NCBI GenBank assembly: GCA_003151735.1
Contig: PLYI01000054.1
Span: 1 to 64,000, forward strand
Reading direction: 5' to 3'
Length of the DNA: 64,000 nucleotides
Origin: Candidatus Bathyarchaeota archaeon
GTDB taxonomy: Archaea; Thermoproteota; Bathyarchaeia; Bathyarchaeales; Bathycorpusculaceae
A model generated the notes under the pieces. The model ran no database searches, was not told the DNA's origin, and saw only the letters and a list, made by a program, of their open reading frames with translations. Of this stretch, positions 18,087 through 27,337 are shown piece by piece (within the stretch, counting starts at the first letter, position 1; each line of letters begins with the position of its first letter). Position numbers and translations under genes: made by a program.

Positions 18087-18382
18087 GCATAAATCGTCTC
18101 TTTCAATATTTGCTCTTTAATCATTGGCTTTAGTGCACTTTTTGTAACTAAGTCTACTTTGATGCCGAGTTTTTTGCTGAGAAATTCTTCAAGCTCGATG
18201 AAATCGAAAAGGTCAATTGCGTTTGGCTGAGAAAAGTCCACAAGTATATCTATATAACTTTTTTTCTTTTGTTCTCCACGCGCATATGAACCAAAAAAAC
18301 CCACGGTTTCTACTTGATATCGCTCTTTAAGTACAGGTTTGAGCATTCCCAGTTTCGCTTTTACATCTTCAATTTTTTTCAT
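18083..18382 (-). CDS. MNT-type nucleotidyltransferase antitoxin with altered active site
   Basis: A 99-residue MNT-domain protein that in intact systems adenylylates the HepT toxin. GSYARGE occupies residues 31-37. The usual GS-x10-DxD motif requires Asp at residue 43, but here the sequence is KKSYIDILVDF, so the first metal-binding Asp is Tyr (a single GAT-to-TAT type change). The second Asp (45) is kept. Together with the broken HepT next door, this suggests the module no longer works. Confidence 0.85.
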   Translation of the reverse strand: MKKIEDVKAKLGMLKPVLKERYQVETVGFFGSYARGEQKKKSYIDILVDFSQPNAIDLFDFIELEEFLSKKLGIKVDLVTKSALKPMIKEQILKETIYA

Positions 18383-18606
18383 TTTTTCTGGCTCTATTCT
18401 GAGGCTGTTCCTAAAATACTAGGTTCAGGTCTGTATTTAGCTTTAACTTTTTTTACGCTGATGTAATTTGCTTTGGTTGTTTGATTAAAGAAGCTGGCCT
18501 GAAAGATGAGAGGAAATTTTTTATATTTCGCATATACTTCTTTGACTGTTGGAAACTTTTAATTCTGACTGACAAAACTTGAATACTACAAAGTGAAGGA
18601 ATTTTA

Positions 18607-19350
18607 ATGGATGTAAAAGATAAAACGGCAATTGTTACAGGAGCATCTTCAGGAATTGGGCTATCAACCGCCAGACTGCTCTCTAAAATGGGCGCTAAAG
18701 TCGCCCTTGTTTCACGTTCAAAAGAGAAATTAGAAAAACTCTCAAGTGAAATTCCCAATTCCATAGCCGTACAAGCAGATATGTCAAGGGTTTTTGAAGT
18801 CAAAAGAATGGTTAAAGAAGTTAATGACCGATTCGGCAAAATCGACATACTCGTTAACAACGCAGGCATCGGGTATGACGCCTTAGCCGAGAAAATTGAC
18901 GTTGACACCTTCCACTACATCTTTGACCTTGACTTAGTTGGCCCACTTGCCGCCATGCAACAAGTCATCCCACATATGAGAAAGCAGGGAGGAGGCGCAA
19001 TCATTAACATAAGCTCTGCCGTGGCGCTAATGACTTTGCCTAACAACGCACCCTACGCTTCAATAAAACGTGCATTAGCAGTTCTGACTTTGACCGCCCG
19101 AGAAGAACTAAAAAACGACAACATAACCGTCAGCGTAGTCTACCCTTACATTACACTTACTGACTTTGAAAGAAACACCATTCGGGACGTCCCAGTGCCC
19201 GAGAGCGAGCTGGAACCGCATGGTCCTTTTCCGCCTGACTCAGCGGATTATGCAGCGCAGAAGATTGTGGAGGGCATAGAAAGCGGTGAAGCGGAGATTT
19301 TCGCTCACGATTGGCTTAAAAATCGGGCTCGCGGAAACCCGCCGCAATAG
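18607..19350 (+). CDS. Short-chain dehydrogenase/reductase
   Basis: A 247-residue classical SDR. The cofactor motif is TGASSGIG at residues 11-18, with NNAG near 86, the catalytic Ser in INISSAV and the YxxxK motif YASIK near 156. The loop after the first strand (VSRSKEKL) suggests NADP rather than NAD. The C-terminal tail (RGNPPQ) is short. It is a single gene. The substrate cannot be assigned. Confidence 0.9.
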   Translation: MDVKDKTAIVTGASSGIGLSTARLLSKMGAKVALVSRSKEKLEKLSSEIPNSIAVQADMSRVFEVKRMVKEVNDRFGKIDILVNNAGIGYDALAEKIDVDTFHYIFDLDLVGPLAAMQQVIPHMRKQGGGAIINISSAVALMTLPNNAPYASIKRALAVLTLTAREELKNDNITVSVVYPYITLTDFERNTIRDVPVPESELEPHGPFPPDSADYAAQKIVEGIESGEAEIFAHDWLKNRARGNPPQ

Positions 19351-19355
19351 AAGCG

Positions 19356-19889
19356 TTAGGCATACTTCTCGACGATTTCTTTAATTGTGTTCATGTTTCG
19401 AGTGGTTGCTTTCACTTTTAGCTTTGACTCCAAAAAAGGATTAGGCAACGCACCCTCTCCGCCGCCATGTGTCACACTGAAAACTTCCGCCCCCCTCGCC
19501 GAAATTACTTGTGCTGTAGATTTTGGAACCGTTAGAGGCAACTGCAGCGGAGAACTGGTGGGCTCATATGCAAGGAAAGTAACCAAAAAACTTGAACCTT
19601 TAGTGTCTTGTTTTTTGAATGGGTCAAGGTCGATTATGCTTTTGAGTTGGGAAATTGTGCGTACGAATACGGCGACGTCGTAGCCTAGGGTGCTATGGAG
19701 TTTTTCTTCGATTTTAGCTTTGACGTCTTGAGGATTTGCCATGTCGATTTCGAAGATTACATTGCCGCTTTGCTTGTAAGTGGAAACATTTTGGAACCCC
19801 AACGAAGCAAAGGCTTCTTTGAGTTTCTCTTTAACGACTATGTGGCCGCCAACGTTGATTCCTCTTAGAAAAGCTACGAAGAGATGCAT
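19356..19889 (-). CDS. DUF1697 family protein
   Basis: A 177-residue protein with the family opening FVAFLRGINVGGH, then LKEAFASLGFQNVSTYKQSG and NVIFE, and the conserved ending region RNMNTIKEIVE. Members are about 180 residues and uncharacterised, common in bacteria and scattered in archaea. It converges with the SDR gene with only five bases between the stops. Confidence 0.88.
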   Translation of the reverse strand: MHLFVAFLRGINVGGHIVVKEKLKEAFASLGFQNVSTYKQSGNVIFEIDMANPQDVKAKIEEKLHSTLGYDVAVFVRTISQLKSIIDLDPFKKQDTKGSSFLVTFLAYEPTSSPLQLPLTVPKSTAQVISARGAEVFSVTHGGGEGALPNPFLESKLKVKATTRNMNTIKEIVEKYA

Positions 19890-20148
19890 GAAAAGCAGTG
19901 AGATGTGCGTTCTAATAAATTTTATTTGGGTATTGGTGAATCCAGCCTTTCAACATCCTATTAAAAACTCATTGCAGAAACCTTTGGGGGCAGGCCCTAA
20001 TGGCGTTTTCAGCAGTCAATAAATGTTGAAAATCAATAACATCTCGATACAAGAAAAACAGATACAGCACTAAACATGCATAAATGCTTTAAAACAAGCA
20101 AACTAACTATCACAGCACAAAGGGGAAATATAAGGGAGTCTTGCCAGT

Positions 20149-21351
20149 TTGAAGCCGTTTAGCTTTATTCACGCTGCCGATTTGCATTTGGGCTATTCGC
20201 AGTATGGTTTAGAAGCCCGAAGGCAAGACTTCGACGACGCATTTAGAGAGCTCGTGGACAGGGCAATTGAGTTAAAACCCGATTTTATGATTATTGCTGG
20301 GGACCTTTTCCATCAGGCAAGACCATCCAACCATACCCTTGAGAACACTATTCGCAGTTTTAAGCGGTTAAAAGACGCAGGCATCCCAGTCTTAACTGTT
20401 GACGGCTCACATGATTCAGCGCCAAACACCATAACAAGCACAATCCTCTATCCGCTTGACAGCGCGGGATTAATCATTCATTTACCAAGGCATCATGGTG
20501 CATGCTGGAGCAAAACAGATTGCTGCTACGTTTACGGCATCCCAACCTACCACAACAGGCATAAAACCCAAGAGGCACTGCCAAAATTCATGGAAGAGAA
20601 CCCGCCAACCCCAAAAGCTGGAGTCGCCAACATCTTTGTTTTCCATGGCGCATTGGATTTGCCAAGCGTCAAGGGACCTTTTGAAGCAGAAATTTTACCT
20701 GAGGAGTTGCCCGGTGGCTTTTGTTATTATGCTGCAGGTCATGTACATGAACGGTACCTTGGCAAATTCAAAGACGGCATTTTAGTTTACAGCGGCTGCA
20801 CAGAAACCGTGGGTTACGATGAAGCCAAGTACCCCAAAGGCTTCTACCACGTCAAAGTAAATGACAAAGGTCAAGTTGAACCAGAACTGATTGAATTAAC
20901 TTCGCCACGCAGATTCGTCATCATCGAGCAAGACTTCTCAGGCATGCAATCAGCTAAAATCACCGAGTTAGCCACCCAAATGGTTAAAGACGCCGACTCG
21001 GAAGGCGCAGTGGTGATTCCTGTTCTGAAAGGAACATTGCCAACGGAGGCAAGCCGCACAGAAATCGACATCGGAAAAATCCGAAGTGCTGGCGAGAAAG
21101 CGCTGCTTGTTCATCCAATCGTGTTGCTTAAGGAAACGGCGGTTTCAGACGAAATCGTGCGGTCCATATTTGAAGGCGGATTTAAAGACCTTAAAACCAA
21201 AGCGTTCGAGTATTTCGTGCAGATTTTCGCTGAACGCTACGGCAAAGAGGAAGCAGACAAAATCGCAAGAGGCGCCCTCAGCTTAATTGAGCCTTTAACC
21301 CGAAAACAGGACGACAAAGTTAAACAAGCCATCGAGGAGCTTGCCAAATGA
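20149..21351 (+). CDS. mre11: DNA double-strand break repair nuclease Mre11
   Basis: A 400-residue metallophosphoesterase nuclease of the Mre11-Rad50 complex that processes DNA ends. Phosphoesterase motifs are HAADLHLG (near residue 8), AGDLFHQARPSN, VDGSHD (family consensus GNHD, here Ser for Asn), FVFHGA and AGHVHERY. The start is TTG at 20149, since a methionine start further in would remove the first metal motif. The stop overlaps the rad50 ATG by four bases (ATGA), so the two are translationally coupled. Confidence 0.93.
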   Translation: MKPFSFIHAADLHLGYSQYGLEARRQDFDDAFRELVDRAIELKPDFMIIAGDLFHQARPSNHTLENTIRSFKRLKDAGIPVLTVDGSHDSAPNTITSTILYPLDSAGLIIHLPRHHGACWSKTDCCYVYGIPTYHNRHKTQEALPKFMEENPPTPKAGVANIFVFHGALDLPSVKGPFEAEILPEELPGGFCYYAAGHVHERYLGKFKDGILVYSGCTETVGYDEAKYPKGFYHVKVNDKGQVEPELIELTSPRRFVIIEQDFSGMQSAKITELATQMVKDADSEGAVVIPVLKGTLPTEASRTEIDIGKIRSAGEKALLVHPIVLLKETAVSDEIVRSIFEGGFKDLKTKAFEYFVQIFAERYGKEEADKIARGALSLIEPLTRKQDDKVKQAIEELAK

Positions 21352-23435
21352 AAATCGAAATTGTCCAGCTTGAAAACATCCGCAGTCACATCAAATCCAC
21401 AGTGCCTTTAACCCACGGATTCAACTGTTTGGTTGGTGGAGTAGGCTGCGGCAAATCCAGCGTCATGTATGCTGTTGATTTTGCGTTGTTTGGTGACTCT
21501 ATTGGCAGAAGTTTTGAGTATTTGCTGCGGGAAGGCGCTGACTCGGGGAAAGTTACGGTGCAGTTTACGCATAATGGCAGCACCTACAAGCTGACAAGGG
21601 GATTAAAGAGGAAAGGCAAAAGCATCAACCAAGACTTTGAGCAACTTAAGCTCTACGAGGATGAGAAGCTTGTTGCCAGCATGAAAACCGACGCCATCGC
21701 TGAACAATTCAAAGCCATAACAGGCTTAGACAAGGACCTTTACCGCGAAATCGTTTGGTTTAGGCAAGAACACCTCAAAGAACTCTTAGATGCTGCACCT
21801 CGGGATAGGCAAAGGCGTTTGGATGAGCTATTCGGATTGTCCGATTATGAAGTAGCATGGAGCAACATTGCTCAGTACCAACGTGACTATGACACCGAAA
21901 AGAGGGTTTACGAGAAAGACCCGGATGTTATGGGTTTAGAGAAGCTAAGCAACGAGTACAACAGGGCAAGTGAAGAATTTACATTTTTAGAGATGGATTT
22001 GGAGAATTCAATACAGAAACTGGCAGCTGCCAAAAGAGTTCTAGATGAGGCAAACGCGAAACTTAAGCAGTTGGAAGAAAAAAAACTTGCAGTTGAAGAG
22101 CTTAAGCGCAAAGAAGCAAGACTGAGTGCTAACGTCGCTAACACTTCTAAAACGCAAGCTTCAGTTGCACAGCAAATTAAAGATAAAAAAACCGTCATTG
22201 AAAATCTGTTGAAACGCCAAAACTCATTTGATTATCAAATGAAGCTATGCCTTAGCAAACTTGAGCAGGCAGGATTACTCACTAACCAACCATTTGAGCA
22301 ATTGGGAACCTGCTTAGCAAGTTTTGACGATAAAATCAGCGCATTAAGAGGTGAGCAAGAAGCCACTTCAAGGAACATGCAGCTGGACAAAAAAAGAGCC
22401 GCCGAATTATCCCAGGAGAGCAAGTGCCCGCTTTGTATTCAGCCCTTGACAGGCGAGTACAAAACAGATTTGATGCATAGAATCGAGCATGAGAACGTTG
22501 AAAGGGAAAACAGTATCAATCATTTACGGCTTGAAGTGGCGACTCTACAAAAAACCAAAGCAATCGCTTCAGAAGCATATTCCAACTTGCAAACTTGCGT
22601 GACGAGAAGCGCAGATTTGAAAACAATGCTTGTTGACGAAGAAAATAACCTTAAAAAAATCTCAAACCAACTTGAGGAACAACAAAGGCTCGAAATTGAC
22701 CAGCGTTCAGAGCTTGAGGCACTGCAGTTTGAAATCTCCAAGTTCGATATATCAGAACTCCAAGTAGCCAAAGACAAGAAAGAACAAGCAATCAAGCAGT
22801 ATTATGCTGTAGAATCTGATTTGCGCACCAAAGAGAACCGCAAAAAAGACTTAGCTCAACGCTTAGACGACACTAAGGAACGCATAAACCTTGCACAGGA
22901 AAAACTGGAGCGGATGGAGAAAATCCGTAAAACCGTCGAGATCCTTGGCGCCATCCGAGATGCCTACCGTAGTATTCAACCTAAACTGAGGAGCGAGTTT
23001 GTGAAGGTTCTGCGTAATTTTGTTCAGCAGGTGCTCGACAGTTTAGTGAGCGGTGAACCACCGATGCTTAATGTGGTTATTGACGAGACGTACACACCTT
23101 ACGTGAAGAGCGAAACAGGTGTTGACCGAGAAGTCAGCAACCTCTCTGGTGGCGAACGGACATTATTGGCTTTTGCTTACCGATTAGGCTTAGGACAACT
23201 CATCATGCAGTCCAGAACTGGTCATGGCTTGAGTATGCTGATGCTTGATGAACCTACGGAGAACTTGGGAAGCGAAGACGGCAGCATAGAGCGGCTAGCT
23301 GAAGCCATCAGCCGTTTTAAAGCCATTGAACAAATTATTGCGGTTACCCACAGTGAAGCGTTTGCTGCAAAAGCTGACCACGTGATTATTCTTGAGAAAG
23401 AGGGCGGAGTTAGCAAAATTTCAATTGAACGATAA
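21348..23435 (+). CDS. rad50: DNA double-strand break repair ATPase Rad50
   Basis: A 695-residue SMC-type ATPase. Walker A GGVGCGKSS is near residue 31. Two coiled-coil arms (about 190-355 and 385-535) flank the zinc hook CPLC near residue 360. The ABC signature LSGGER is near 598 and Walker B MLMLDEPTENL near 630. The coiled coil is shorter than in many archaeal Rad50 proteins, which are closer to 850-900 residues. It is coupled to mre11 by a 4-base overlap. Confidence 0.93.
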   Translation: MKIEIVQLENIRSHIKSTVPLTHGFNCLVGGVGCGKSSVMYAVDFALFGDSIGRSFEYLLREGADSGKVTVQFTHNGSTYKLTRGLKRKGKSINQDFEQLKLYEDEKLVASMKTDAIAEQFKAITGLDKDLYREIVWFRQEHLKELLDAAPRDRQRRLDELFGLSDYEVAWSNIAQYQRDYDTEKRVYEKDPDVMGLEKLSNEYNRASEEFTFLEMDLENSIQKLAAAKRVLDEANAKLKQLEEKKLAVEELKRKEARLSANVANTSKTQASVAQQIKDKKTVIENLLKRQNSFDYQMKLCLSKLEQAGLLTNQPFEQLGTCLASFDDKISALRGEQEATSRNMQLDKKRAAELSQESKCPLCIQPLTGEYKTDLMHRIEHENVERENSINHLRLEVATLQKTKAIASEAYSNLQTCVTRSADLKTMLVDEENNLKKISNQLEEQQRLEIDQRSELEALQFEISKFDISELQVAKDKKEQAIKQYYAVESDLRTKENRKKDLAQRLDDTKERINLAQEKLERMEKIRKTVEILGAIRDAYRSIQPKLRSEFVKVLRNFVQQVLDSLVSGEPPMLNVVIDETYTPYVKSETGVDREVSNLSGGERTLLAFAYRLGLGQLIMQSRTGHGLSMLMLDEPTENLGSEDGSIERLAEAISRFKAIEQIIAVTHSEAFAAKADHVIILEKEGGVSKISIER

Positions 23436-23518
23436 AAATGCTATGGTGCTTAATGGAAAATTCATGCGGTACTAAAAGAAATGCTGCTGTGAAAAACCTG
23501 TAATTATTGCCGATTTTT

Positions 23519-23537
23519 CCGCCTTCAAGCAAGGCGG
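23519..23537 (+). terminator. Perfect hairpin after rad50
   Basis: CCGCCTT pairs with AAGGCGG around a five-base loop, 84 bases past the rad50 stop and about 20 bases before the TATA-like GCTTATATC of the next gene. It is a likely 3' structure of the mre11-rad50 transcript. It could also be a regulatory element of the surface gene. Confidence 0.4.
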
Positions 23538-23607
23538 CGGTTAACGGTTGGAAAAGCTTATATCTGCTTCTTCATTTAAGTAACAAAGGCAAAAATTCGG
23601 TGATTCA

Positions 23608-24390
23608 ATGAACAAAACAACAAAGAACTGTAAAGTTTTAGCTTTGATATTATTGACTTCAGCTCTATTAATTGTAGCCGCAGTTCCGAACGTTGGAGCA
23701 CAAACAAACGACAATGTTTACATTTACACTTCAATAGGCGGAACAATCTCAACAATGGGAACAACACTAACAGCTGGAACCAGCTATCCGTTTGCAAACG
23801 GCACACCTGTCACATTTGACGCCAATGCCAGTGCAGGCTACCGATTCCTATGTTGGGTGACTGTCGCGCCCGTCGCTAATGGAGGACCGACCGCTAACAC
23901 CACTAACCCATTCGTATACACACCATTCATTCCCTCCGCTGCAGTAGAGGCAATCTTCGTCCCAACAACCAACGCTACAGTAGCCGCATCAACAACTGGA
24001 ACATCAAGCATCGATCTCTTAATTTCAGCAGGCGAGCTATCAACCAATCCAACTGCAGGAACCGTCTACACCAACTACACCGTCGGCACAGTAAATGACT
24101 TCAACGCGACCCCTGGTGCAGGCTTCCAATTCCTCGGCTGGATAGTATCCTCTTCATCAGCAAACAACATCTACACATCGAATCCACTTTCACTGAATAT
24201 CCCTGCAGATACCTGCGCTATTCAAGCAATGTTCGTCCCAACCGGAAGCAGCGTAGCAGTACCTTCATACTCATCTGCCACACCAACACCAATTCCCGAA
24301 TACTCAAGTGTAGCTACAGTCATCATAGCAGCGGCATTAGTCGCAGTTGCATTTGGAACATACACATACAGAAGAAAAGCGAAAAACTAA
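23608..24390 (+). CDS. Secreted surface protein with C-terminal anchor
   Basis: A 260-residue protein with a signal peptide (residues 1-31, ending near VGAQ) and two copies of an InlB/Flg_new-like repeat: one with ASAGYRFLCWV (about 70-85) and one with PGAGFQFLGWIV (about 172-183). These are followed by a Thr/Pro linker and a PEYSS motif before a membrane helix and basic tail. That ending resembles archaeosortase-type PEF-CTERM anchors, but the exact class is uncertain. It probably sits on the cell surface. Confidence 0.75.
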   Translation: MNKTTKNCKVLALILLTSALLIVAAVPNVGAQTNDNVYIYTSIGGTISTMGTTLTAGTSYPFANGTPVTFDANASAGYRFLCWVTVAPVANGGPTANTTNPFVYTPFIPSAAVEAIFVPTTNATVAASTTGTSSIDLLISAGELSTNPTAGTVYTNYTVGTVNDFNATPGAGFQFLGWIVSSSSANNIYTSNPLSLNIPADTCAIQAMFVPTGSSVAVPSYSSATPTPIPEYSSVATVIIAAALVAVAFGTYTYRRKAKN

Positions 24391-24488
24391 ATTCTTCTCT
24401 ACCTTCCTTTTCCTTTTTTGTTTTTTCCAAAAAAATTGTTTATCGTAGATTTTGATTATTTGGCGGAGATTATAAAACGGATGCAGCT

Positions 24489-25316
24489 TTAACAGTGGGC
24501 ATCTTTTACTTCATAGATAATTTCTGCATTAGTTTTCATGTTTATTTGGTCAATTTCCTGGATCATTCGATTAACCATTCTGCCCACCACGAGAACGAAA
24601 ACGTTTAAGCCTCTTGACGCAGCAATGGCTGCTGACCGACTGATACCAAACTCGATATCTGCTTTCAACCCAAGCTTGTTAAGAACCGCTCTTCCCACTG
24701 CTCCCATGACGCCGACTCTATCAGGTTTGAATTCTTCATAAAATGCCTTCAGTTTAACCAAATCGACCGCTCGTGAGCCACCTTTACGTATGCTGGGCAA
24801 TTTAACAATAAGGATTCTGCCTTGTTTCATTTTTACCTTTCCATGTAGTTCTTTTAAGCCCAAGTCTTCGCCTACTTTAGCATCAGCAAGTGCAATCCCT
24901 TTGGCGTCAGTCGCAATATTGTCTTGCGCGGTATACATGACGCCTTCTCTCATGATTAAACCCACTTCTTGTCCTGCCTTCACTGGTTGCGTGGCTATAG
25001 CTGGCCATGCGTGTTCAATTTTCAAGTCATGCTTAACTTCGGTAACGTAGTTTTCGAGAGCTCGCACTTCTTCGCGGAGTTTAATTGTTGCTTTTGGAGT
25101 TAAGTGATAATCTGCACGTTCTGAACCAGCTTCTAGGAGTCCTTCTTTGGTGAGTTTTTTGAAGTATTTGGATATTGCTTGGATGGTTATGCCTAGTTTG
25201 TCGCTGATGTCTTTTTGTTTGATGTGGGGTTGGTTGCGCATTATTTCGAGGAGGATTTGGAACTTTGTGAATTCTCCTTTGTCGCGTAGGAGTATGGTTT
25301 GTTGTTTTTTGGGCAT
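24489..25316 (-). CDS. wHTH transcriptional regulator divergent from cbiMQO
   Basis: A 275-residue regulator. Residues 20-80 form a winged helix (EIMRNQPHIKQKDISDKLGI, then TIQAISKYFKKLTKEGLL). The rest is an archaeal ligand-sensing-type domain with ISRSAAIAASRGLNVFVLVV near the C-terminus. It is transcribed away from cbiM, and the 87-base gap contains a perfect inverted repeat. Control of cobalt uptake is the natural guess. The effector is unknown. Confidence 0.75.
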   Translation of the reverse strand: MPKKQQTILLRDKGEFTKFQILLEIMRNQPHIKQKDISDKLGITIQAISKYFKKLTKEGLLEAGSERADYHLTPKATIKLREEVRALENYVTEVKHDLKIEHAWPAIATQPVKAGQEVGLIMREGVMYTAQDNIATDAKGIALADAKVGEDLGLKELHGKVKMKQGRILIVKLPSIRKGGSRAVDLVKLKAFYEEFKPDRVGVMGAVGRAVLNKLGLKADIEFGISRSAAIAASRGLNVFVLVVGRMVNRMIQEIDQINMKTNAEIIYEVKDAHC

Positions 25317-25332
25317 AGTCTATTCAACCTAC

Positions 25333-25350
25333 GTTTAACTTTAGTTAAAC
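25333..25350. promoter_or_regulatory. Inverted-repeat operator between regulator and cbiM
   Basis: GTTTAAC, a four-base spacer TTTA, then GTTAAAC: a perfect 7-bp inverted repeat. It lies 16 bases upstream of the regulator start and 53 bases upstream of the cbiM start, so one site could control both directions. It is a likely binding site for the adjacent wHTH protein. Confidence 0.6.
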
Positions 25351-25403
25351 AAAAGTTAATAAGCATTCGGTTGGATTATCCAGCAAGATAAAGGGTAGAG
25401 AAC

Positions 25404-26411
25404 TTGCACATAGCCGACGGAATACTCACTTGGCAATGGAGCATCGCGTGGTACCTAGTCGCCCTGTTCTTCGTCGCTATAGGCGCAAGAAAAATAGCTC
25501 AAACCCGCAAAGCAAACCCAGCATACATGTCCATACTTGCCCTCATGGGCGCCGCCGTATTTGTAATATCTGTCTGGCACATCCCCGTACCAGTAACCGG
25601 TTCAAGCTCCCACCCTAATGGAACCGCGCTAGCCTCAATCATCATTGGACCCCTCGCAACAGCAGCCATAAGCGGCATAGTCCTGTTTTTCCAAGTATTT
25701 TTAGGCCATGGCGGAATAACGTCGCTTGGAGCTAACCTCATCTCGCTTGGAGTTGTCGGAGGCTTTGTAGGAATAGGTGTTTATCTGCTCCTCAAGAAGT
25801 TGGGGGCGTCAGTTTGGCTTGCGGCAGGCGTCGCTGGCTTCGTCGGCGACTTATCGACATATGGTTTCACTGCATTGCAACTTGCGTTTTCGCTTAACCC
25901 AGATTCCTTTGCGCAGCACTGGGAAATCTACATGCTTGGTTACTTGCCCACGCAGCTTCCGTTGGCGATTTTGGAATTTGCATTCACTGCAGCAGCTGTT
26001 CAATACATCCAAATTCATCGCCCTGAAATTCTTACTTGGTGGAGGGGCTTCCCCGCAGTTGCTCATACACCCATTGTAACATCCTCGTCGAAACCCGTCA
26101 ACCGAAAAGTTGAACGTCAAGCGCACCGCAGTAGAATTGACAAATTCACCAAGTACGCACTAATAACCATGACTGTAATGCTAGCCATAATGTTGGTTAG
26201 CACTTATGTTGGCGTGACTATTTTCGGGGGCAAAATGGCGGGTACAGACTCATCAGTTGCCAGGGGTTTCAGCTTCCTCCATTACAGTATGTATGATGAA
26301 TATGTGGTGTTCACGATTGGAGGAGCCGTAGGCGGATTGCTCATAGGATACCTTTTGCCGTCAGTACTTAAGCAAACGTCAAAGCGCATGGAGGATAACC
26401 AAGATGTTTGA
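25404..26411 (+). CDS. cbiM: Cobalt ECF transporter substrate component CbiM with CbiN-like tail
   Basis: A 335-residue membrane protein. It starts at TTG so that the protein begins Met-His-Ile-Ala-Asp. The N-terminal Met-His is the metal-binding end in CbiM/NikM proteins, which fixes the start. HIPVPVTGSSSHPNGTAL is the conserved loop with the metal-ligand His. After the CbiM core (about residue 210) and a basic linker comes an extra two-helix unit (YALITMTVMLAIMLVSTYVG ... IFGGKMAGTDS), which resembles CbiN. The stop overlaps cbiQ. Confidence 0.93.
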   Translation: MHIADGILTWQWSIAWYLVALFFVAIGARKIAQTRKANPAYMSILALMGAAVFVISVWHIPVPVTGSSSHPNGTALASIIIGPLATAAISGIVLFFQVFLGHGGITSLGANLISLGVVGGFVGIGVYLLLKKLGASVWLAAGVAGFVGDLSTYGFTALQLAFSLNPDSFAQHWEIYMLGYLPTQLPLAILEFAFTAAAVQYIQIHRPEILTWWRGFPAVAHTPIVTSSSKPVNRKVERQAHRSRIDKFTKYALITMTVMLAIMLVSTYVGVTIFGGKMAGTDSSVARGFSFLHYSMYDEYVVFTIGGAVGGLLIGYLLPSVLKQTSKRMEDNQDV

Positions 26412-27321
26412 GTGGCTGTACGGCGACCCTGTAAACGGCATGCTTATGACGCTTGCATTCTTCACTTTCCTAATATTAGGTAGAAACTTGAAGCTTCGGC
26501 AAATAAACAAAGAGAAAAGCGCCCAAACGCAAGCAGGAGAATATAATCTACCTTATGCCAACACATCCAAAACCGGGTCCGCTCTGCAACGATTAGATGC
26601 CCGAGTCAAATTCATCTGTGCCATCATCGCGGTGTTCGGCGCTGTGGCTTTAACCCGCTCAGAATACGCGGTTATCCCGATTATAGTTTGCGTGGCTTTG
26701 GTAGTCATTTATGCTCGTGTTTCGTTGAAAGGCTACTTCAAAAGGCTTCTGTACCCGATATTCATCGCCATATTCGTGGCAGTTGTGCAACTGTTCGCAG
26801 GGACACATATCGTCGCGACAATTCCATATTTGGGCTGGAACATTTACCAAGAAGGCATCACTTTTGCCATACTCATCTTTGCCCGAGTTTTATCTGCTGC
26901 TTCAATTCTTAACTTGCTCATAACAGTTACTCCCATGGAAACGCTGCTGGATTCTCTGGCTTGGTTCCGTGTACCCTCGGTTATTTTGGACACAACTATG
27001 CTGATGTACAGGTATATTTCGGTGGTTTCTGAGGAGAGAACCCGAATCTATAAAGCACAGCAATCCCGTTGCGGCTACACCAAATCCGCGGGCATGTTGC
27101 GCAAACTCGGTAACTACGGCACCGTTGGCGGCATGCTTCTGGTAAAATCGTTTGATCGAGCCTTAAAAGTCGGCGACGCCATGGTATCCCGCGGCTATAC
27201 GGGCACAAGCAGCCTCTTCAGCTACTCCACAAAGAAGATGGCTAAAAAAGACATAGCTATCGGTGTCGTTGTGGTTTTAGCGGTGGTAGCGTTGCTGTTA
27301 GCTAACTTTGGAGTAATTTAA
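26404..27321 (+). CDS. cbiQ: Cobalt ECF transporter transmembrane component CbiQ
   Basis: A 305-residue membrane coupling protein of the cobalt ECF transporter. It has an N-terminal helix, the segment LDARVKFICAIIAVFGAVAL that opens the CbiQ family, further helices, and the cytoplasmic coupling region with RYISVVSEERTRIYKAQQSR and KVGDAMVSRGYTG, which contacts the ATPase. It overlaps cbiM by eight bases and is followed after 16 bases by cbiO. Confidence 0.93.
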   Translation: MFEWLYGDPVNGMLMTLAFFTFLILGRNLKLRQINKEKSAQTQAGEYNLPYANTSKTGSALQRLDARVKFICAIIAVFGAVALTRSEYAVIPIIVCVALVVIYARVSLKGYFKRLLYPIFIAIFVAVVQLFAGTHIVATIPYLGWNIYQEGITFAILIFARVLSAASILNLLITVTPMETLLDSLAWFRVPSVILDTTMLMYRYISVVSEERTRIYKAQQSRCGYTKSAGMLRKLGNYGTVGGMLLVKSFDRALKVGDAMVSRGYTGTSSLFSYSTKKMAKKDIAIGVVVVLAVVALLLANFGVI

Positions 27322-27337
27322 AGGAGAAAAAATAAAC

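Noticed and set aside
18453-18908. 151-codon minus-strand ORF
   Set aside because: It lies antisense to the clear SDR gene with Ser/Leu-rich shadow composition.
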